Source: an uncultured Oscillospiraceae bacterium | GTDB taxonomy: Bacteria > Bacillota_A > Clostridia > Oscillospirales > Oscillospiraceae | Reading direction: 5' to 3' | Assembly: GCA_910579155.1 (NCBI GenBank) | Contig: CAJTTS010000014.1 | Coordinates: forward strand, 1-62,064 | DNA: 62,064 bases | Shown here: positions 27,001 through 36,088 of the stretch, in pieces | Layout of the letters: each line of letters opens with the position of its first letter | How positions within the stretch are numbered: the stretch's first letter is position 1 | Made by a program: the position numbers and the translations under genes | Notes under the pieces: model-generated | The model's database searches: none | Seen by the model: the letters and a program-made list of their open reading frames with translations, nothing else | Told to the model about the DNA's origin: nothing

Positions 27001-27250
27001 CGGGCCGCTCCATCTGGATGATCTGGGTGACGCTGTCCACGTTCAGCGGCTCGATGTACACATGGTCGGCGATGTCCTTGTCCGTCATGATGGTGGCGGG
27101 GTTGGAGTTGACCAGCACCACCTCCACGCCCTCCTCCTTCAGAGCGCGGCAGGCCTGGGTGCCGGCGTAGTCGAACTCGGCGGCCTGGCCGATGACGATG
27201 GGGCCGGAGCCCAGCACCAGGACTTTTTTGATATTCGGGTCCTTAGGCAT
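24041..27250 (-). CDS. carB: Carbamoyl-phosphate synthase, large subunit
   Basis: Makes carbamoyl phosphate for pyrimidine and arginine synthesis from bicarbonate, ammonia delivered by CarA, and two ATP. 1069 residues with the expected duplicated ATP-grasp halves. [20 protein letters not shown] opens the first half and [20 protein letters not shown] the second; the C-terminal MGS-like allosteric domain begins near [16 protein letters not shown] 27250 is chosen over an upstream in-frame start because GGGAGGTGG lies just before it and the family begins here. It overlaps the carA end by eight bases. Confidence 0.97.
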   Translation of the reverse strand: MPKDPNIKKVLVLGSGPIVIGQAAEFDYAGTQACRALKEEGVEVVLVNSNPATIMTDKDIADHVYIEPLNVDSVTQIIQMERPDSVLPTLGGQTGLNLAMALHENGTLEKYGVRLLGTSPESIHKAEDRQGFKDCMESINQPCVTSDVVESVDGAVAFAEQIGYPVIVRPAYTLGGTGGGIAYDEPSLREIADRGIHLSRVGQVLIERCIAGWKEIEFEVMRDSAGNVIQICSMENLDPVGVHTGDSIVVAPTQTLANREYQMLRSAALDIITALGIEGGCNCQFALNPDSYEYAVIEVNPRVSRSSALASKATGYPIAKVAAKIALGYTLDEIPNAVTGKTTACFEPTLDYCVLKIPRLPFDKFTTASRTLGTQMKATGEVMAIANSFEGALMKAIRSLELNVRALRLPKLDEYYTDEIEDLLVNVDDERLFVVAEAIRRGVSPKKINSITRMDIWFLNRFKNIIDMEQALIMCKGEPDADALRRAKEMCFADSYIGWLCGMEQKDVKALRERYGIVPSFKMVDTCAAEFDAETPYYYSSYDGENEADTGDSGRKKVLVLGSGPIRIGQGIEFDYCSVHSVWALKRLGYETIIVNNNPETVSTDFDVADKLYFEPLTAEDVQNIVEQEKPWGAVVQFGGQTAIKLAKALADMGVPILGTSSDGVDAAEDRERFDEILNLCHIPRAKGRTVFTTEEALKAANEIGYPVLVRPSYVLGGQGMEIAYNDRNITDFMRIINLTVQEHPILIDKYLMGREVEVDGVFDGEDLLIPGIMEHVERAGVHSGDSISVYPSIHVEDKHKKTIERYTHDLAKALGVIGLINIQFIIYDDQVYVIEVNPRSSRTIPYISKVTGVPIIDLATKVMLGGKLKDLGYGTGIYKEADYYAVKMPVFSFEKLADVDTGLGPEMKSTGEVLGIAESFSQALLKAFKGANMRAPKKGGRIILTVNDEDKGEASGIARGFADLGVEILATEGTCRFLEKAGVPCTQVARVSERHPNIMDMIASGTIDLVINTPTRGRKQDTDGFKIRRAAVEHSVGCVTAIDTARALLTARQQGRSRDLQAIDITKI

Positions 27251-28346
27251 TGCGGCCACCTCCCATGCTGGCAATGAAGCGGTCGAACAAGTATTCCGTG
27301 TCCTCCGGGCCGGGGCTGGCCTCGGGGTGGAACTGGACGGTAAAGCAGTTGGGCCGCTTGTATTTCAGCCCCTCCACCGTGTTATCGTTGACGTTGACGT
27401 GGGACACCTGGGCCACCGCCGGGTCCACCGTGTCCGCGTCCACCACGTAGCCGTGGTTCTGACTGGTAATGAAGCAGCGGCCCGTCTCCAGGTCCTTCAC
27501 CGGGTGGTTGCCGCCCCGGTGGCCGAACACCATTTTGTGGGTTTTCGCGCCGGTGGCCAGAGCCAGAAGCTGGTGCCCCAGGCACACGGCAAACATTGGG
27601 ATGTTGGACTCGTGCAGCGCCCGGACCTCCCGGATGATGTCCACATTGTCCGCCGGGTCGCCGGGGCCGTTGGACAGCATCACGCCGTCATAGGGCGCGC
27701 CCACCTGCTCACCCCGCAGAATTTCCGCCGCCGGAGTGTGGGCCGGGAACACCGTCACCTCACAGCCCCGTTTCCGCAGGCACTCAATCATGTTCTGTTT
27801 GACGCCGTAATCCATCAGCGCCACCCGGTAATTCAGGTCCCCAACAGGGGCATATACCTGGACCTGCTCCCGGGTCACCCGCTCCACGGTGCCGGACACC
27901 CGGTAGGCCGCCAGCTTGTCCAGCACCTCCCGGATATGAAAATGCTCCGCGCAGGTGATCATGCCGTTCATGGTCCCTTGGCTGCGGAGAAGCTTGGTCA
28001 GGGCGCGGGTGTCCACTCCCTCAATGCCCACAATATCATGTTCACGCAAATAATTGCCCAGACTGTCCTCACAGCGGAAATTGCTGCCCACCGGGGACAG
28101 ACGGCGCACCACCAGCGCCTCCGCCCAAGGCCGGACGGACTCGTTGTCCTCTTGGTTCACGCCGTAGTTGCCTATGAGGGGATAGGACATTACAACGCCC
28201 TGGCCCGCATAGGACGGATCGGTCAAAATCTCCTGGTAGCCGGTCATGGAGGTGTTGAACACCATCTCGCACACCCGGTCCCCCATGGCGCCGATAGCGT
28301 CCCCGCGGAACACCGCGCCGTTGGCCAAAATCAAAGTCGCTTTCAA
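27243..28346 (-). CDS. carA: Carbamoyl-phosphate synthase, small subunit
   Basis: Glutaminase subunit feeding ammonia to CarB. 367 residues, normal length. The C-terminal amidotransferase has the nucleophile in [15 protein letters not shown] and the His/Glu pair in [14 protein letters not shown]. The start is TTG 28346: AAGGTGGG lies upstream and the family's opening ([11 protein letters not shown]) follows directly. The open frame to 28406 runs back into the promoter. It is the first gene of the carA-carB-three unknown-guaA-lipoprotein unit. Confidence 0.96.
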   Translation of the reverse strand: MKATLILANGAVFRGDAIGAMGDRVCEMVFNTSMTGYQEILTDPSYAGQGVVMSYPLIGNYGVNQEDNESVRPWAEALVVRRLSPVGSNFRCEDSLGNYLREHDIVGIEGVDTRALTKLLRSQGTMNGMITCAEHFHIREVLDKLAAYRVSGTVERVTREQVQVYAPVGDLNYRVALMDYGVKQNMIECLRKRGCEVTVFPAHTPAAEILRGEQVGAPYDGVMLSNGPGDPADNVDIIREVRALHESNIPMFAVCLGHQLLALATGAKTHKMVFGHRGGNHPVKDLETGRCFITSQNHGYVVDADTVDPAVAQVSHVNVNDNTVEGLKYKRPNCFTVQFHPEASPGPEDTEYLFDRFIASMGGGRNA

Positions 28347-28377
28347 GCCTGCATCCCACCTTCTATTTACTTCGTCT

Positions 28378-28406
28378 ATTTTACCGATATTACCCTCAAA
28401 AATCAA
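28378..28406 (-). promoter_or_regulatory. Promoter of the car-gua operon
   Basis: Minus strand: TTGATT (28406-28401), 17 bases, TAAAAT (28383-28378), leaving a leader of only about 25 bases before the TTG start, too short for a PyrR-type attenuator. Confidence 0.78.
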
Positions 28407-28569
28407 GAATATCTCAACCGCTTTTTGCCGTTCTTACGAAAATTGGAGTTTTGGACAAACCGGTGGCATATCCATCCCATCTCAAGGGCAAAATGACGTC
28501 GTCGCAAAGTCCGCTTAATTTGTTTCCGCCTAGCGGCTAAAACGGCCTTCGCTCCCTTACTCCTCCTCG

Positions 28570-28612
28570 CCCCACAAAACCAAAAAACGGTTTTGCGGGG
28601 GCCCCTTTTTTG
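28570..28612 (+). terminator. Hairpin with T-run upstream of the DUF421 gene
   Basis: CCCC-CAAAACC (28570-28581) pairs with GGTTTTG-GGGG (28589-28600) with one mismatch; GCCCC and six T follow. There is no plus-strand gene to its left, so if it works it would act in the leader of the DUF421 transcript. The rest of 28407-28640 shows nothing I recognise. Confidence 0.4.
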
Positions 28613-28640
28613 CCTAATTTCCCAGAAACGAGGTGTTTTT

Positions 28641-29324
28641 GTGTTCGTAGTACTCATACGCACCGTGGTACTTTATCTCTTCATCATCGCAGGCATCCGG
28701 CTGCTGGGTAAGCACCAGATCGGCGAACTGGAGCCCTCCGAGTTGGTGCTCACCCTCATCATCGCCGACTTGGCCTCCGTCCCCATGCAGGACAACGGCA
28801 TTCCCCTGCTGTCCGGACTGATCCCCATCGTAGTGCTGCTGGCGCTGTCCTCCATCATCTCCGTGCTGTGTACCCGGTCCATTAAATTCCGGACCTTGCT
28901 GTGCGGCAAGCCCTCTATCATTGTGGAGAACGGGCAGGTCATGGAGGCTGAGCTGAAGAAGAACCGCCTCACCTTGGACGAGTTGATGGAGGAGCTGCGT
29001 ATCCAGGGCTATGCCGACTTCAAGTCCATCAAGTTCGCATTGCTTGAGACCAACGGCCAGTTGTCGGTACTGCCCTACGCCGCTGAAAAGCCGGTCACCG
29101 CCGCCCAGATGGGCGTGACCACCCAGGAGACCGGACTTCCCGTGGTGCTCGTCAGCGACGGCCGGCTGCTGGAGCACAACCTGAAGGAGGCGGGCTACGA
29201 AGACGTCTGGCTGGAAAAGCAGCTTGCCGCCCACGGGCTCCACTCCTTCCGGCAGGCGTTTTTGCTCACTGTAGACGAGGTCGGCAATACCTACTGTGTT
29301 CCCAGAAAGGAGGCAAAATCATGA
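28641..29324 (+). CDS. DUF421 (YetF-like) membrane protein
   Basis: 227 residues: three membrane helices in the first 85 residues, then two copies of a small cytoplasmic domain. The conserved core GIRLLGKHQIGELEPSELVL and IKFRTLLCGKPSIIVENGQV is diagnostic for DUF421. These proteins are common in spore-formers (YetF, YrbG/SpoVAE-like relatives); the role is not settled. The start is GTG 28641, with GAGGTG six bases upstream. It overlaps the DUF4363 gene by four bases (ATGA). Confidence 0.88.
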   Translation: MFVVLIRTVVLYLFIIAGIRLLGKHQIGELEPSELVLTLIIADLASVPMQDNGIPLLSGLIPIVVLLALSSIISVLCTRSIKFRTLLCGKPSIIVENGQVMEAELKKNRLTLDELMEELRIQGYADFKSIKFALLETNGQLSVLPYAAEKPVTAAQMGVTTQETGLPVVLVSDGRLLEHNLKEAGYEDVWLEKQLAAHGLHSFRQAFLLTVDEVGNTYCVPRKEAKS

Positions 29325-29707
29325 GGCGTCTGTATGTCTCCGTCGGGCTGATCGCCCTGATGGCGGCGCTGTCCGGGCTTCACGTCTGGCATCTGGACAC
29401 GTTCACCGGACAGCTCTCTGACCTGCTCACCCAGGCCCAAGAGCAGGTGGAGCGGGAGAACTGGGACGAGGCCACCCGCCTTACCCACCAGGTCAAGGAC
29501 CGGTGGATGAATCACGAGCGCTATCTCCACATCACCCTGCGCCACGCCGACACCGATGCCATTCAGATCTCCATGGACGAAGCCCTGGCCTTTCTGGAAG
29601 GCGGCGAGAAACAGCCCGCCGAGTACGCCGCCGTCAACGCCCGGCTGCTCACCCAGCTTGGGCTTTTGGTGGAAGCGGAATTTCCTACACTGACGAATAT
29701 ATTATGA
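29321..29707 (+). CDS. DUF4363 family protein
   Basis: 128 residues with an N-terminal signal anchor (LYVSVGLIALMAALSGLHVW) and a helical extracytoplasmic domain with WDEATRLTHQVKDRW and HADTDAIQISMDEALAFLEG. This fits DUF4363, which is regularly found next to DUF421 in Clostridia. The ATGA overlap shows translational coupling; the pair probably works together at the membrane. Confidence 0.85.
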   Translation: MRRLYVSVGLIALMAALSGLHVWHLDTFTGQLSDLLTQAQEQVERENWDEATRLTHQVKDRWMNHERYLHITLRHADTDAIQISMDEALAFLEGGEKQPAEYAAVNARLLTQLGLLVEAEFPTLTNIL

Positions 29708-29780
29708 GGAGGAACACCACAAAAAGGTCCCGCAAAGCCGCCCCCCTGGCCAATCTGCTGTGAGTTCTACCGCAACCTTG

Positions 29781-29808
29781 GCCCCCGCAGTCCGCGGGGG
29801 CTTTGCTT
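29781..29808 (+). terminator. Intrinsic terminator
   Basis: Perfect GCCCCCGC / GCGGGGGC stem (29781-29788, 29794-29801), then TTTGCTTTG. Confidence 0.75.
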
Positions 29809-29821
29809 TGCCTGTTGCCTC

Positions 29822-29850
29822 TTGTTTCTCCCGTCCGGTTGTGGTATAAT
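29822..29850 (+). promoter_or_regulatory. Promoter of the ddl operon
   Basis: TTGTTT (29822-29827), 17 bases, TATAAT (29845-29850). Confidence 0.8.
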
Positions 29851-29901
29851 TTACATTCAAGCATAAAATAGGAGTAGAATAGGCAAACGGTAAGGAGCAT
29901 C

Positions 29902-30951
29902 ATGATGAAAATTGTTGTTTTGGCCGGCGGGCTCAGCAGTGAACGGAACGTGTCCCTGTCCAGCGGGTGCAAGGTATGCGCCGCTTTGCGGGAGCGGGGA
30001 CATGAGGTCGCTTTTATTGATATGTACCTGGGCACACAGGAGTCCCCCGAGTCCCTGTTCAGCTCCCCCATCCCAATGGAGCTGACCAAAATCGGCCGCC
30101 AGGCTCCCGACCTGGAGGAGGTAAAAGCCGCCCGCACGGGAGGCGGCGACGGCCAATTCGGCCCTGGGGTGCTGGAGCTGTGCCGGCGTGCGGACGTGGT
30201 GCTCCTGGCCCTCCACGGCGCCTGCGGCGAGGACGGCAAAGTCCAGGCCGCGCTGGACCTGTTCGGCATCCCCTACACCGGCGCGGGCCATCTGGGCAGC
30301 GCCATCGCCATGGATAAGGATCTGACCAAGCGCATCGTGGCCCCGCTGGGGGTGGTCACGCCCAAGTGGGAGCTGATACGCTACCGTGCGGACGATATTC
30401 CCGTCCTCGCCGACCGCTTGGAGCTGCCCTGCGTGGTGAAGCCAGTGTCCTCCGGGTCGTCCATCGGCGTGTCCATCGTCCACGACAAAGCGGCGCTGTC
30501 CTCCGCCCTCACCGATGGGCTAGCCTTTGGCGGCGTGTGCGTGGTGGAACAGTACATAGCCGGACGGGAAATCCAGGTTGGTATTCTGGAAGGTCGCGCC
30601 CTGCCCTCCATTGAGATCATCCCCAAAAAGGGGTTCTACGACTACGAAAACAAGTACCAGCCCGGCGCGGCGGAGGAGATCACCCCCGCTCCCATCCCGG
30701 CGGAGTGGGAAAAACGGCTGGGCGAGGCGGCGCTGACCGTGTTCCGCGCCCTGGGGCTGTCGGTGTATTCCCGCGCCGACTTCATGGTCACGGAGGACGG
30801 CACCCCCTGGTTTTTGGAGATCAACACCCTGCCCGGCATGACCCCCACCAGCCTGCTGCCCCAGGAGGCGGCGGCGGCGGGAATCGGCTACGGCGAGCTG
30901 TGCGAGCGGATCATCACCGCGTCGCTGGCGGCCCGTAGCGCCGGATTATAA
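29902..30951 (+). CDS. ddl: D-alanine--D-alanine ligase
   Basis: Joins two D-alanines with ATP to supply the dipeptide for peptidoglycan. 349 residues, an ATP-grasp enzyme. GGLSSERNVSLSSG is the family's N-terminal loop, GSAIAMDKDLTKRI starts the ATP domain, and FLEINTLPGMTPTSLLPQEA holds metal ligands. A second ATG follows the first; TAAGGAG is upstream. murF follows after 33 bases, so two consecutive steps of cell-wall precursor synthesis are co-expressed. Confidence 0.93.
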   Translation: MMKIVVLAGGLSSERNVSLSSGCKVCAALRERGHEVAFIDMYLGTQESPESLFSSPIPMELTKIGRQAPDLEEVKAARTGGGDGQFGPGVLELCRRADVVLLALHGACGEDGKVQAALDLFGIPYTGAGHLGSAIAMDKDLTKRIVAPLGVVTPKWELIRYRADDIPVLADRLELPCVVKPVSSGSSIGVSIVHDKAALSSALTDGLAFGGVCVVEQYIAGREIQVGILEGRALPSIEIIPKKGFYDYENKYQPGAAEEITPAPIPAEWEKRLGEAALTVFRALGLSVYSRADFMVTEDGTPWFLEINTLPGMTPTSLLPQEAAAAGIGYGELCERIITASLAARSAGL

Positions 30952-30984
30952 TCAGCAAATAGAGAGCGGAAAGGGGCGTCATGG

Positions 30985-32376
30985 ATGGAGGCACTGACAC
31001 TGAGACAACTGCTGGAAGCCGTGAACGGCACGTTACTGGGGGAGTTCCACAACCTGGATGCCGTTGTGGATGAAGTGAGCACCGACAGCCGGAGGATCGA
31101 GCCTGGTTGCCTGTTCATCCCCCTGGAGGGGGAGCGGTTCGACGGCCACTCCTTCATCAACTCCGCCCTGGAGCTGGGGGCGGCGGGCTGTCTCACCGCC
31201 CGGGAGCGGGAGAGCTATCTGCCCGGTAAGTTCTACATCAAGGTGCGCTCCACCCAGCGCGCTTTGTGGGAACTGGCCCGGTATTATAAAAAGCTGTTCC
31301 CCATCCCCTTTGTGGCCATCACCGGCTCGGTGGGCAAGACCACCACAAAGGACATGGTGGCGGCGGTCTTAGGAGCCAAGTTCTGCGTCCACAAGACGGA
31401 GGGCAATTTCAACAACGACATCGGCGTACCCCTCACCCTGCTGAAGCTGGAAAAGAAGCATCAGATGTGCGTGGTGGAGATGGGCATGGACCACGCCGGA
31501 GAGATCGACTATCTGGGCAAGCTGGTGGAGCCGGACATGGCCCTCATCACCAACATCGGCGACGCCCACATTGAAAACCTGGGCAGCCGGGAAAACATCT
31601 TCCACGCCAAGTGCGAGATATTCCCCCATCTGAAAAGGGGCGGCCTGGCCGTCCTCAACGGGGACGACCCCATGCTGGCCACCTTGCGGGGCACGCTACC
31701 CCAGCGCACAGTGTTTGTGGGCGGCGGCGAAGGGCTGGATTATACCGCCTGCGATTTGAACAGCGACGGCGCAGGCCATCTCAACTGCCGTGTCAAAACC
31801 CCGCTCAGCCAGTTTGAGGCGGACATACCCGCCCTGGGCGGTCATATGATTTACCCCACCCTGATGGCCGCCGCCGTGGGGGAGGCGCTGGGCATGGCCC
31901 CAGACGAGATCGTCCGAGGCATCGGGGCCTTCCTGCCCACCAAGATGCGGATGAACATCATCCGCTGCAAGGGCGACATCGTGATTTTGAACGACGCCTA
32001 CAACGCCAATCCCCAATCCATGCGGGCGGCGGCGGCGGTGCTGGGCGACGCGGGCCAGAAGCGCCGCAAGGTGGCCGTGGTAGGCGATATGAAGGAGCTT
32101 GGCCCCGGCTCCGAGCAATTCCACCGGGCGGTGGGGGGCTACTTCGCCCAGTCCGGAGCCAACCGGCTCATCGCCATAGGCGACCTGGCCCGGTTCATGG
32201 CCGAGGGCGCCCGCGACGCGGGGCTGGAACAAGCCGACTACTTCCCCACCCTGGACGCGGCCAAGAACGCCCTGTCCCGGGAGCTCCGGGCCGGTGCGAC
32301 CATCCTGGTGAAGGCCTCCCGCTCCATGGCCTTTGAGAAAATCGTAGACTTCCTATTGGCGAACATACCCAAATAA
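30985..32376 (+). CDS. murF: UDP-N-acetylmuramoyl-tripeptide--D-alanyl-D-alanine ligase
   Basis: Adds the D-Ala-D-Ala made by Ddl to the UDP-MurNAc-tripeptide in the cytoplasm. 463 residues with the three Mur-ligase domains. The P-loop ITGSVGKTTTKDMVAAVL is near residue 110, GNFNNDIGVPLTLL is the Mur ligase segment, and ILNDAYNANPQSMRAA is in the C-terminal domain. ATG 30985 follows AAAGGGG. The ABC-F gene follows after 42 bases. Confidence 0.96.
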   Translation: MEALTLRQLLEAVNGTLLGEFHNLDAVVDEVSTDSRRIEPGCLFIPLEGERFDGHSFINSALELGAAGCLTARERESYLPGKFYIKVRSTQRALWELARYYKKLFPIPFVAITGSVGKTTTKDMVAAVLGAKFCVHKTEGNFNNDIGVPLTLLKLEKKHQMCVVEMGMDHAGEIDYLGKLVEPDMALITNIGDAHIENLGSRENIFHAKCEIFPHLKRGGLAVLNGDDPMLATLRGTLPQRTVFVGGGEGLDYTACDLNSDGAGHLNCRVKTPLSQFEADIPALGGHMIYPTLMAAAVGEALGMAPDEIVRGIGAFLPTKMRMNIIRCKGDIVILNDAYNANPQSMRAAAAVLGDAGQKRRKVAVVGDMKELGPGSEQFHRAVGGYFAQSGANRLIAIGDLARFMAEGARDAGLEQADYFPTLDAAKNALSRELRAGATILVKASRSMAFEKIVDFLLANIPK

Positions 32377-32418
32377 AGAGGTCGCGCAGTTTAGCACACA
32401 TTTAGGAGATTTCTACCA

Positions 32419-34323
32419 ATGATTGACATACATCTGACCGGCCTTGTCAAAGAGTTCGAGGTCGGCAAACGGATATTGGACGGCTTCTCCCTCCAGATCG
32501 ACGAGGGGGAGCGGGTGGGCCTGCTGGGCCGCAACGGCGCGGGCAAGACCACCATTTTCCGCATGATGACCGGGCAGGTCCACCCCGACGAGGGGACTAT
32601 CGCCATCGCCCCTGGCAAACGGCTGGGGCTGATTTCCCAAATTCCCGTCTACCCCGAGGGCTACACCGTCCGGGACGTGCTGGACACCGCCTTCGCCCCC
32701 CTCCACGCCATGGAACGGGAGCTGGCGGAGCTGGCCGCCCGGATGGGAGAGAACGCCGACCCCCAGGTGATGGCCCGGTACGACAAGCTCACCGCCGCAT
32801 TTGAACTGGGGGGCGGCTACGACACGGAGACACGGTTAAATAAAGTCTGCAACGGCCTTGGCATTGGGGCCGATATGCGTTCGCGCCCATTTGACGCTTT
32901 GTCAGGCGGAGAAAAAACCCGCATCAACCTGGCCCGGCTCATTCTGGAGGACACCGACATCCTCCTGCTGGACGAGCCCACCAACCACCTGGACCTGAAC
33001 GCCACCGAGTGGTTGGAGGGCTATCTGGAGCGGTTCAAGGGCACCGTGCTGGCCATCTCCCACGACCGCTGGTTTTTGGATAAGGTGGTCAAACGGGTGG
33101 CGGAAATCCAGGACGGCAAGGCGGAACTGTACTCCGGCAACTATTCCTTCTATGTGGAGGAGAAGGAACGCCGCTATCAGGAACGCCTGAAGCAGTACGA
33201 AAAGGAGCAGGCAAAAATCAGCCAGTTGGAGGCCGCGGCGGAGCAGATGCGCATGTGGGCCTTCAAGGGTAACGACAAGCAGTACAAGCGCGCCATCAAC
33301 ATGGAGCGCCGCATTGAGCGCATGCGCACCACGGACAAGCCCACCAAGGAGCGCAAGCTGGCCACCCGGTTCGGCGAGCGGGAGTTCCACGGGGACGAGG
33401 CCATGGTGGTGACGGAGCTGTCTAAATCCTTCGGGGAGCGCACTTTGTTCGACCACATCAATCTGGACGTGACCGGTGGGGAGCGCATCGCCCTTTTGGG
33501 GGACAACGGCACCGGAAAATCCACTTTTATCAAGATTATCATGGGCGAGGAGGCGCCGGATTCCGGGTCCATCTACCTGGGGCCCTCCATCCGCATCGGC
33601 TACCTGCCACAAATCATCCACTTCGACCGCCCCGACCGCAATCTGGTGGACACCATGCTGTACGCCCAGAACTGCACCACCCAGGAGGCCCGGGACCGCT
33701 TGGCCTCCTTCAAATTCCGGGGCGAGGACGTGTTCAAAGAGGTGTCCGCCCTGTCCGGCGGGGAGCAATCGAGGCTTCGTCTTTGTATGCTGATGGACAG
33801 CCGGATCAGCCTGCTTATTCTGGACGAGCCCACCAACCACCTGGACATCGACTCCCGGGAGTGGATCGAGGAGGCGGTGGAGGAATACGGCGGCAATCTG
33901 CTGTTCGTCTCCCACGACCGCTACTTCATTGAGAAGTTTGCCACCCGGATTTGGATGCTGGAAAACGGGCAGATTACCGACTTCCAGGGCACCTACGGGG
34001 AGTTCCGGGCCTTCCGTGAGCGGCAGGAGCAGTTGAAAAACGCCAAAGCCGCCCCTGTGGAGCCGGAAAAACCCAAAGAGGACAAACCCAAGCGCCCCGG
34101 CGGCACCAAGGAGCTGGAAAAGCAGGTCCGCGCCGCCGAGCGGGCAGTGGAAAAGGCGGAGGTCCGGCTGGACGAGCTGGCCCAGGAGGCAGAGGACGCC
34201 GCGTCCGACTACCTCAAACTCCAGGACTTGTACAAAGAACGGGAGGCGGTGGAGGACGAGCTGGCACACCTGTACGCGGAGTGGGAGCGGCTGGCGGCGG
34301 AACTGGAGGAGGCCCGGGGATGA
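32419..34323 (+). CDS. ABC-F family ATPase
   Basis: 634 residues with two ATP-binding domains, no membrane segments, and a C-terminal coiled coil (about 550-630). Walker A GRNGAGKTT and GDNGTGKST, signatures LSGGEKTRINLARL and LSGGEQSRLRLC, and Walker B LLLDEPTNHLD in both halves. ABC-F proteins act on the ribosome (translation rescue or antibiotic protection). The inter-domain linker is arginine- and lysine-rich (IERMRTTDKPTKERK). The Uup-like coiled-coil tail suggests a housekeeping paralogue rather than a resistance factor. Confidence 0.92.
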   Translation: MIDIHLTGLVKEFEVGKRILDGFSLQIDEGERVGLLGRNGAGKTTIFRMMTGQVHPDEGTIAIAPGKRLGLISQIPVYPEGYTVRDVLDTAFAPLHAMERELAELAARMGENADPQVMARYDKLTAAFELGGGYDTETRLNKVCNGLGIGADMRSRPFDALSGGEKTRINLARLILEDTDILLLDEPTNHLDLNATEWLEGYLERFKGTVLAISHDRWFLDKVVKRVAEIQDGKAELYSGNYSFYVEEKERRYQERLKQYEKEQAKISQLEAAAEQMRMWAFKGNDKQYKRAINMERRIERMRTTDKPTKERKLATRFGEREFHGDEAMVVTELSKSFGERTLFDHINLDVTGGERIALLGDNGTGKSTFIKIIMGEEAPDSGSIYLGPSIRIGYLPQIIHFDRPDRNLVDTMLYAQNCTTQEARDRLASFKFRGEDVFKEVSALSGGEQSRLRLCMLMDSRISLLILDEPTNHLDIDSREWIEEAVEEYGGNLLFVSHDRYFIEKFATRIWMLENGQITDFQGTYGEFRAFRERQEQLKNAKAAPVEPEKPKEDKPKRPGGTKELEKQVRAAERAVEKAEVRLDELAQEAEDAASDYLKLQDLYKEREAVEDELAHLYAEWERLAAELEEARG

Positions 34324-35006
34324 ACAGTGCAGACAATATGAAGGGCTACCGCCACTATAAAGGCAACAGCCCCCAGAACAAAAAGCGGCGCTGGCTGGCC
34401 GCCCTGCTGCTTTTGCTGGGGCTGGGCCTGATTCTGTTCGGGGCGCTGGAGATCGTCATCGCCGTCCACAGCCGGGACCGGGTGATGGATGACCCCCGGC
34501 CGGAGGTTATGGTCATTTTCGGCTGCCAAATGCGGCGAGACGGTCCATCCATTCTGCTCAAGGACCGGTTGGACACCGCTTTGGACTACTGGGAGGAACA
34601 CCCGGACATCAGGATCATTGTCACCGGCGGCAAGGGAGACGACGAGCACATCTCTGAGGCCCAGGGGATGTACGACTACCTCGCCGCCCACGGGGTGGAC
34701 GAGGCGAATATTTACATGGAGGACAAGTCCCGGAACACATGGCAGAACGTCAACAACACCTTCGCCCTCATGCAGCAAGAGGGATGGGACGTCACCGATG
34801 ATGTTTTGCTGGTGTCCAGCGGATTCCATCTGGCCCGCATCGAGATGCTTTGGGACCGGGTACGCACCGGTATTTTGCGGGATGAGGTATACAACGACCA
34901 ATACATCTCCACCCTGGCCGCGCCGGTGAGCCACACGCCGTCGGCGGTCCAGATGTTCTTCCGGGAGCCACTGGCCCTGGTGAAGTCCTTCCTCTTCGAC
35001 CGATAA
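34320..35006 (+). CDS. DUF218 (YdcF/ElyC/SanA-like) membrane-anchored protein
   Basis: 228 residues, one N-terminal helix ([20 protein letters not shown]) then a DUF218 domain. [34 protein letters not shown] and [17 protein letters not shown] are the family's conserved acidic and glycine-rich positions. Relatives affect envelope integrity. ATG 34320 overlaps the ABC-F stop as ATGA. Being between murF and prfA fits an envelope role. Confidence 0.85.
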   Translation: MNSADNMKGYRHYKGNSPQNKKRRWLAALLLLLGLGLILFGALEIVIAVHSRDRVMDDPRPEVMVIFGCQMRRDGPSILLKDRLDTALDYWEEHPDIRIIVTGGKGDDEHISEAQGMYDYLAAHGVDEANIYMEDKSRNTWQNVNNTFALMQQEGWDVTDDVLLVSSGFHLARIEMLWDRVRTGILRDEVYNDQYISTLAAPVSHTPSAVQMFFREPLALVKSFLFDR

Positions 35007-35025
35007 AGGGAAATTAGGTGAAGCC

Positions 35026-36084
35026 ATGACGGAAAACCTGAAAAATATCGAGCTGCGCTACCAGGAGCTGGAGGCCCGGCTGGCCGCCAACGAGACCTAC
35101 AGTGACCCGGATTTAGTGTCCAAACTGAACCGGGAGCAGAAGGAGCTGGAGCCGCTGGTCACCGCCTACCGGGCGCTGTGCCGCGCTCAGAGCAACCTGG
35201 CGGACGCGGAAGAGCTGCTCAGCGACCCGGAAATGAAGGAGCTGGCCCAGCAGGAGCTGGCCCAGGCGAAAGAGGATATTGAGCGTTTGGAACGCGAAAT
35301 CAAAGTGCTCCTGCTCCCCAGGGACCCCAATGACGGTAAAAACGTCATCATGGAGATCCGCGCCGGGGTGGGCGGCGAGGAATCCGCCCTGTTCGCCCAC
35401 TCCCTGACACGGATGTACACCATGTACGCCGAGGGCAGGGGCTGGAAGGTGGAAATCAACTCCGCCAACGAGACGGAATTAGGCGGTGTGAAAGAGATTT
35501 CCTTCACCATTGAAGGGGACGGCGCCTGGTCCCGGATGAAGTTCGAGAGCGGCGTCCACCGGGTCCAGCGGGTGCCGGAGACGGAATCCGGCGGGCGGGT
35601 TCACACATCTACCGTCACCGTGGCGGTGCTGCCCGAGATGGAGACGGTGGACGTGGAGATCAACCCCGCCGACGTGGAGATGCAGGTGTTCCGCTCCTCC
35701 GGGGCGGGGGGACAGCATATCAATAAGACCTCCTCCGCCGTGCGCCTCATCCACAAGCCCACGGGCACTGTGGTGGAGTGCCAACAGGAGCGCTCCCAGT
35801 TCCAGAATCGGGAGAAGGCCATGCGGCTGCTGGCCTCCATCCTGTATGACCGGGAGCGGGAGCGGGTGGAGTCCGAGTATGGAGAAAACCGCCGCAGCCA
35901 GGTTGGCACGGGTATGCGCAACGAGCGCATCCGGACCTACAACTTCCCCCAGGGGCGGCTCACCGACCACCGGGTGGGGCTGACGCTGTACAAGCTGGAC
36001 GCGGTGATGGACGGCGACCTGGACGAGATCATCGACGCGTTGACCACCGCCCGTCAGGCAGAGCAGCTTGCCGAACGAGGATAG
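35026..36084 (+). CDS. prfA: Peptide chain release factor 1
   Basis: Recognises UAA and UAG and triggers peptide release. 352 residues. The GGQ loop is in [18 protein letters not shown] near residue 225, and the surrounding [18 protein letters not shown] stretch is typical. The stop-recognition segment PET is present (residue about 185). Start ATG 35026, with an AGGTGAAGCC spacer upstream. It is followed four bases after the stop by the HAD fusion gene. RF1 is the factor that would end translation at the amber codon noted at 20612. Confidence 0.97.
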   Translation: MTENLKNIELRYQELEARLAANETYSDPDLVSKLNREQKELEPLVTAYRALCRAQSNLADAEELLSDPEMKELAQQELAQAKEDIERLEREIKVLLLPRDPNDGKNVIMEIRAGVGGEESALFAHSLTRMYTMYAEGRGWKVEINSANETELGGVKEISFTIEGDGAWSRMKFESGVHRVQRVPETESGGRVHTSTVTVAVLPEMETVDVEINPADVEMQVFRSSGAGGQHINKTSSAVRLIHKPTGTVVECQQERSQFQNREKAMRLLASILYDRERERVESEYGENRRSQVGTGMRNERIRTYNFPQGRLTDHRVGLTLYKLDAVMDGDLDEIIDALTTARQAEQLAERG

Positions 36085-36088
36085 CGCC

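Noticed and set aside
28403..28663. Minus-strand 86-codon open frame upstream of carA
   Set aside because: It overlaps the carA promoter and the DUF421 start, has an Arg/Lys-rich composition typical of chance translation and lacks a ribosome site.
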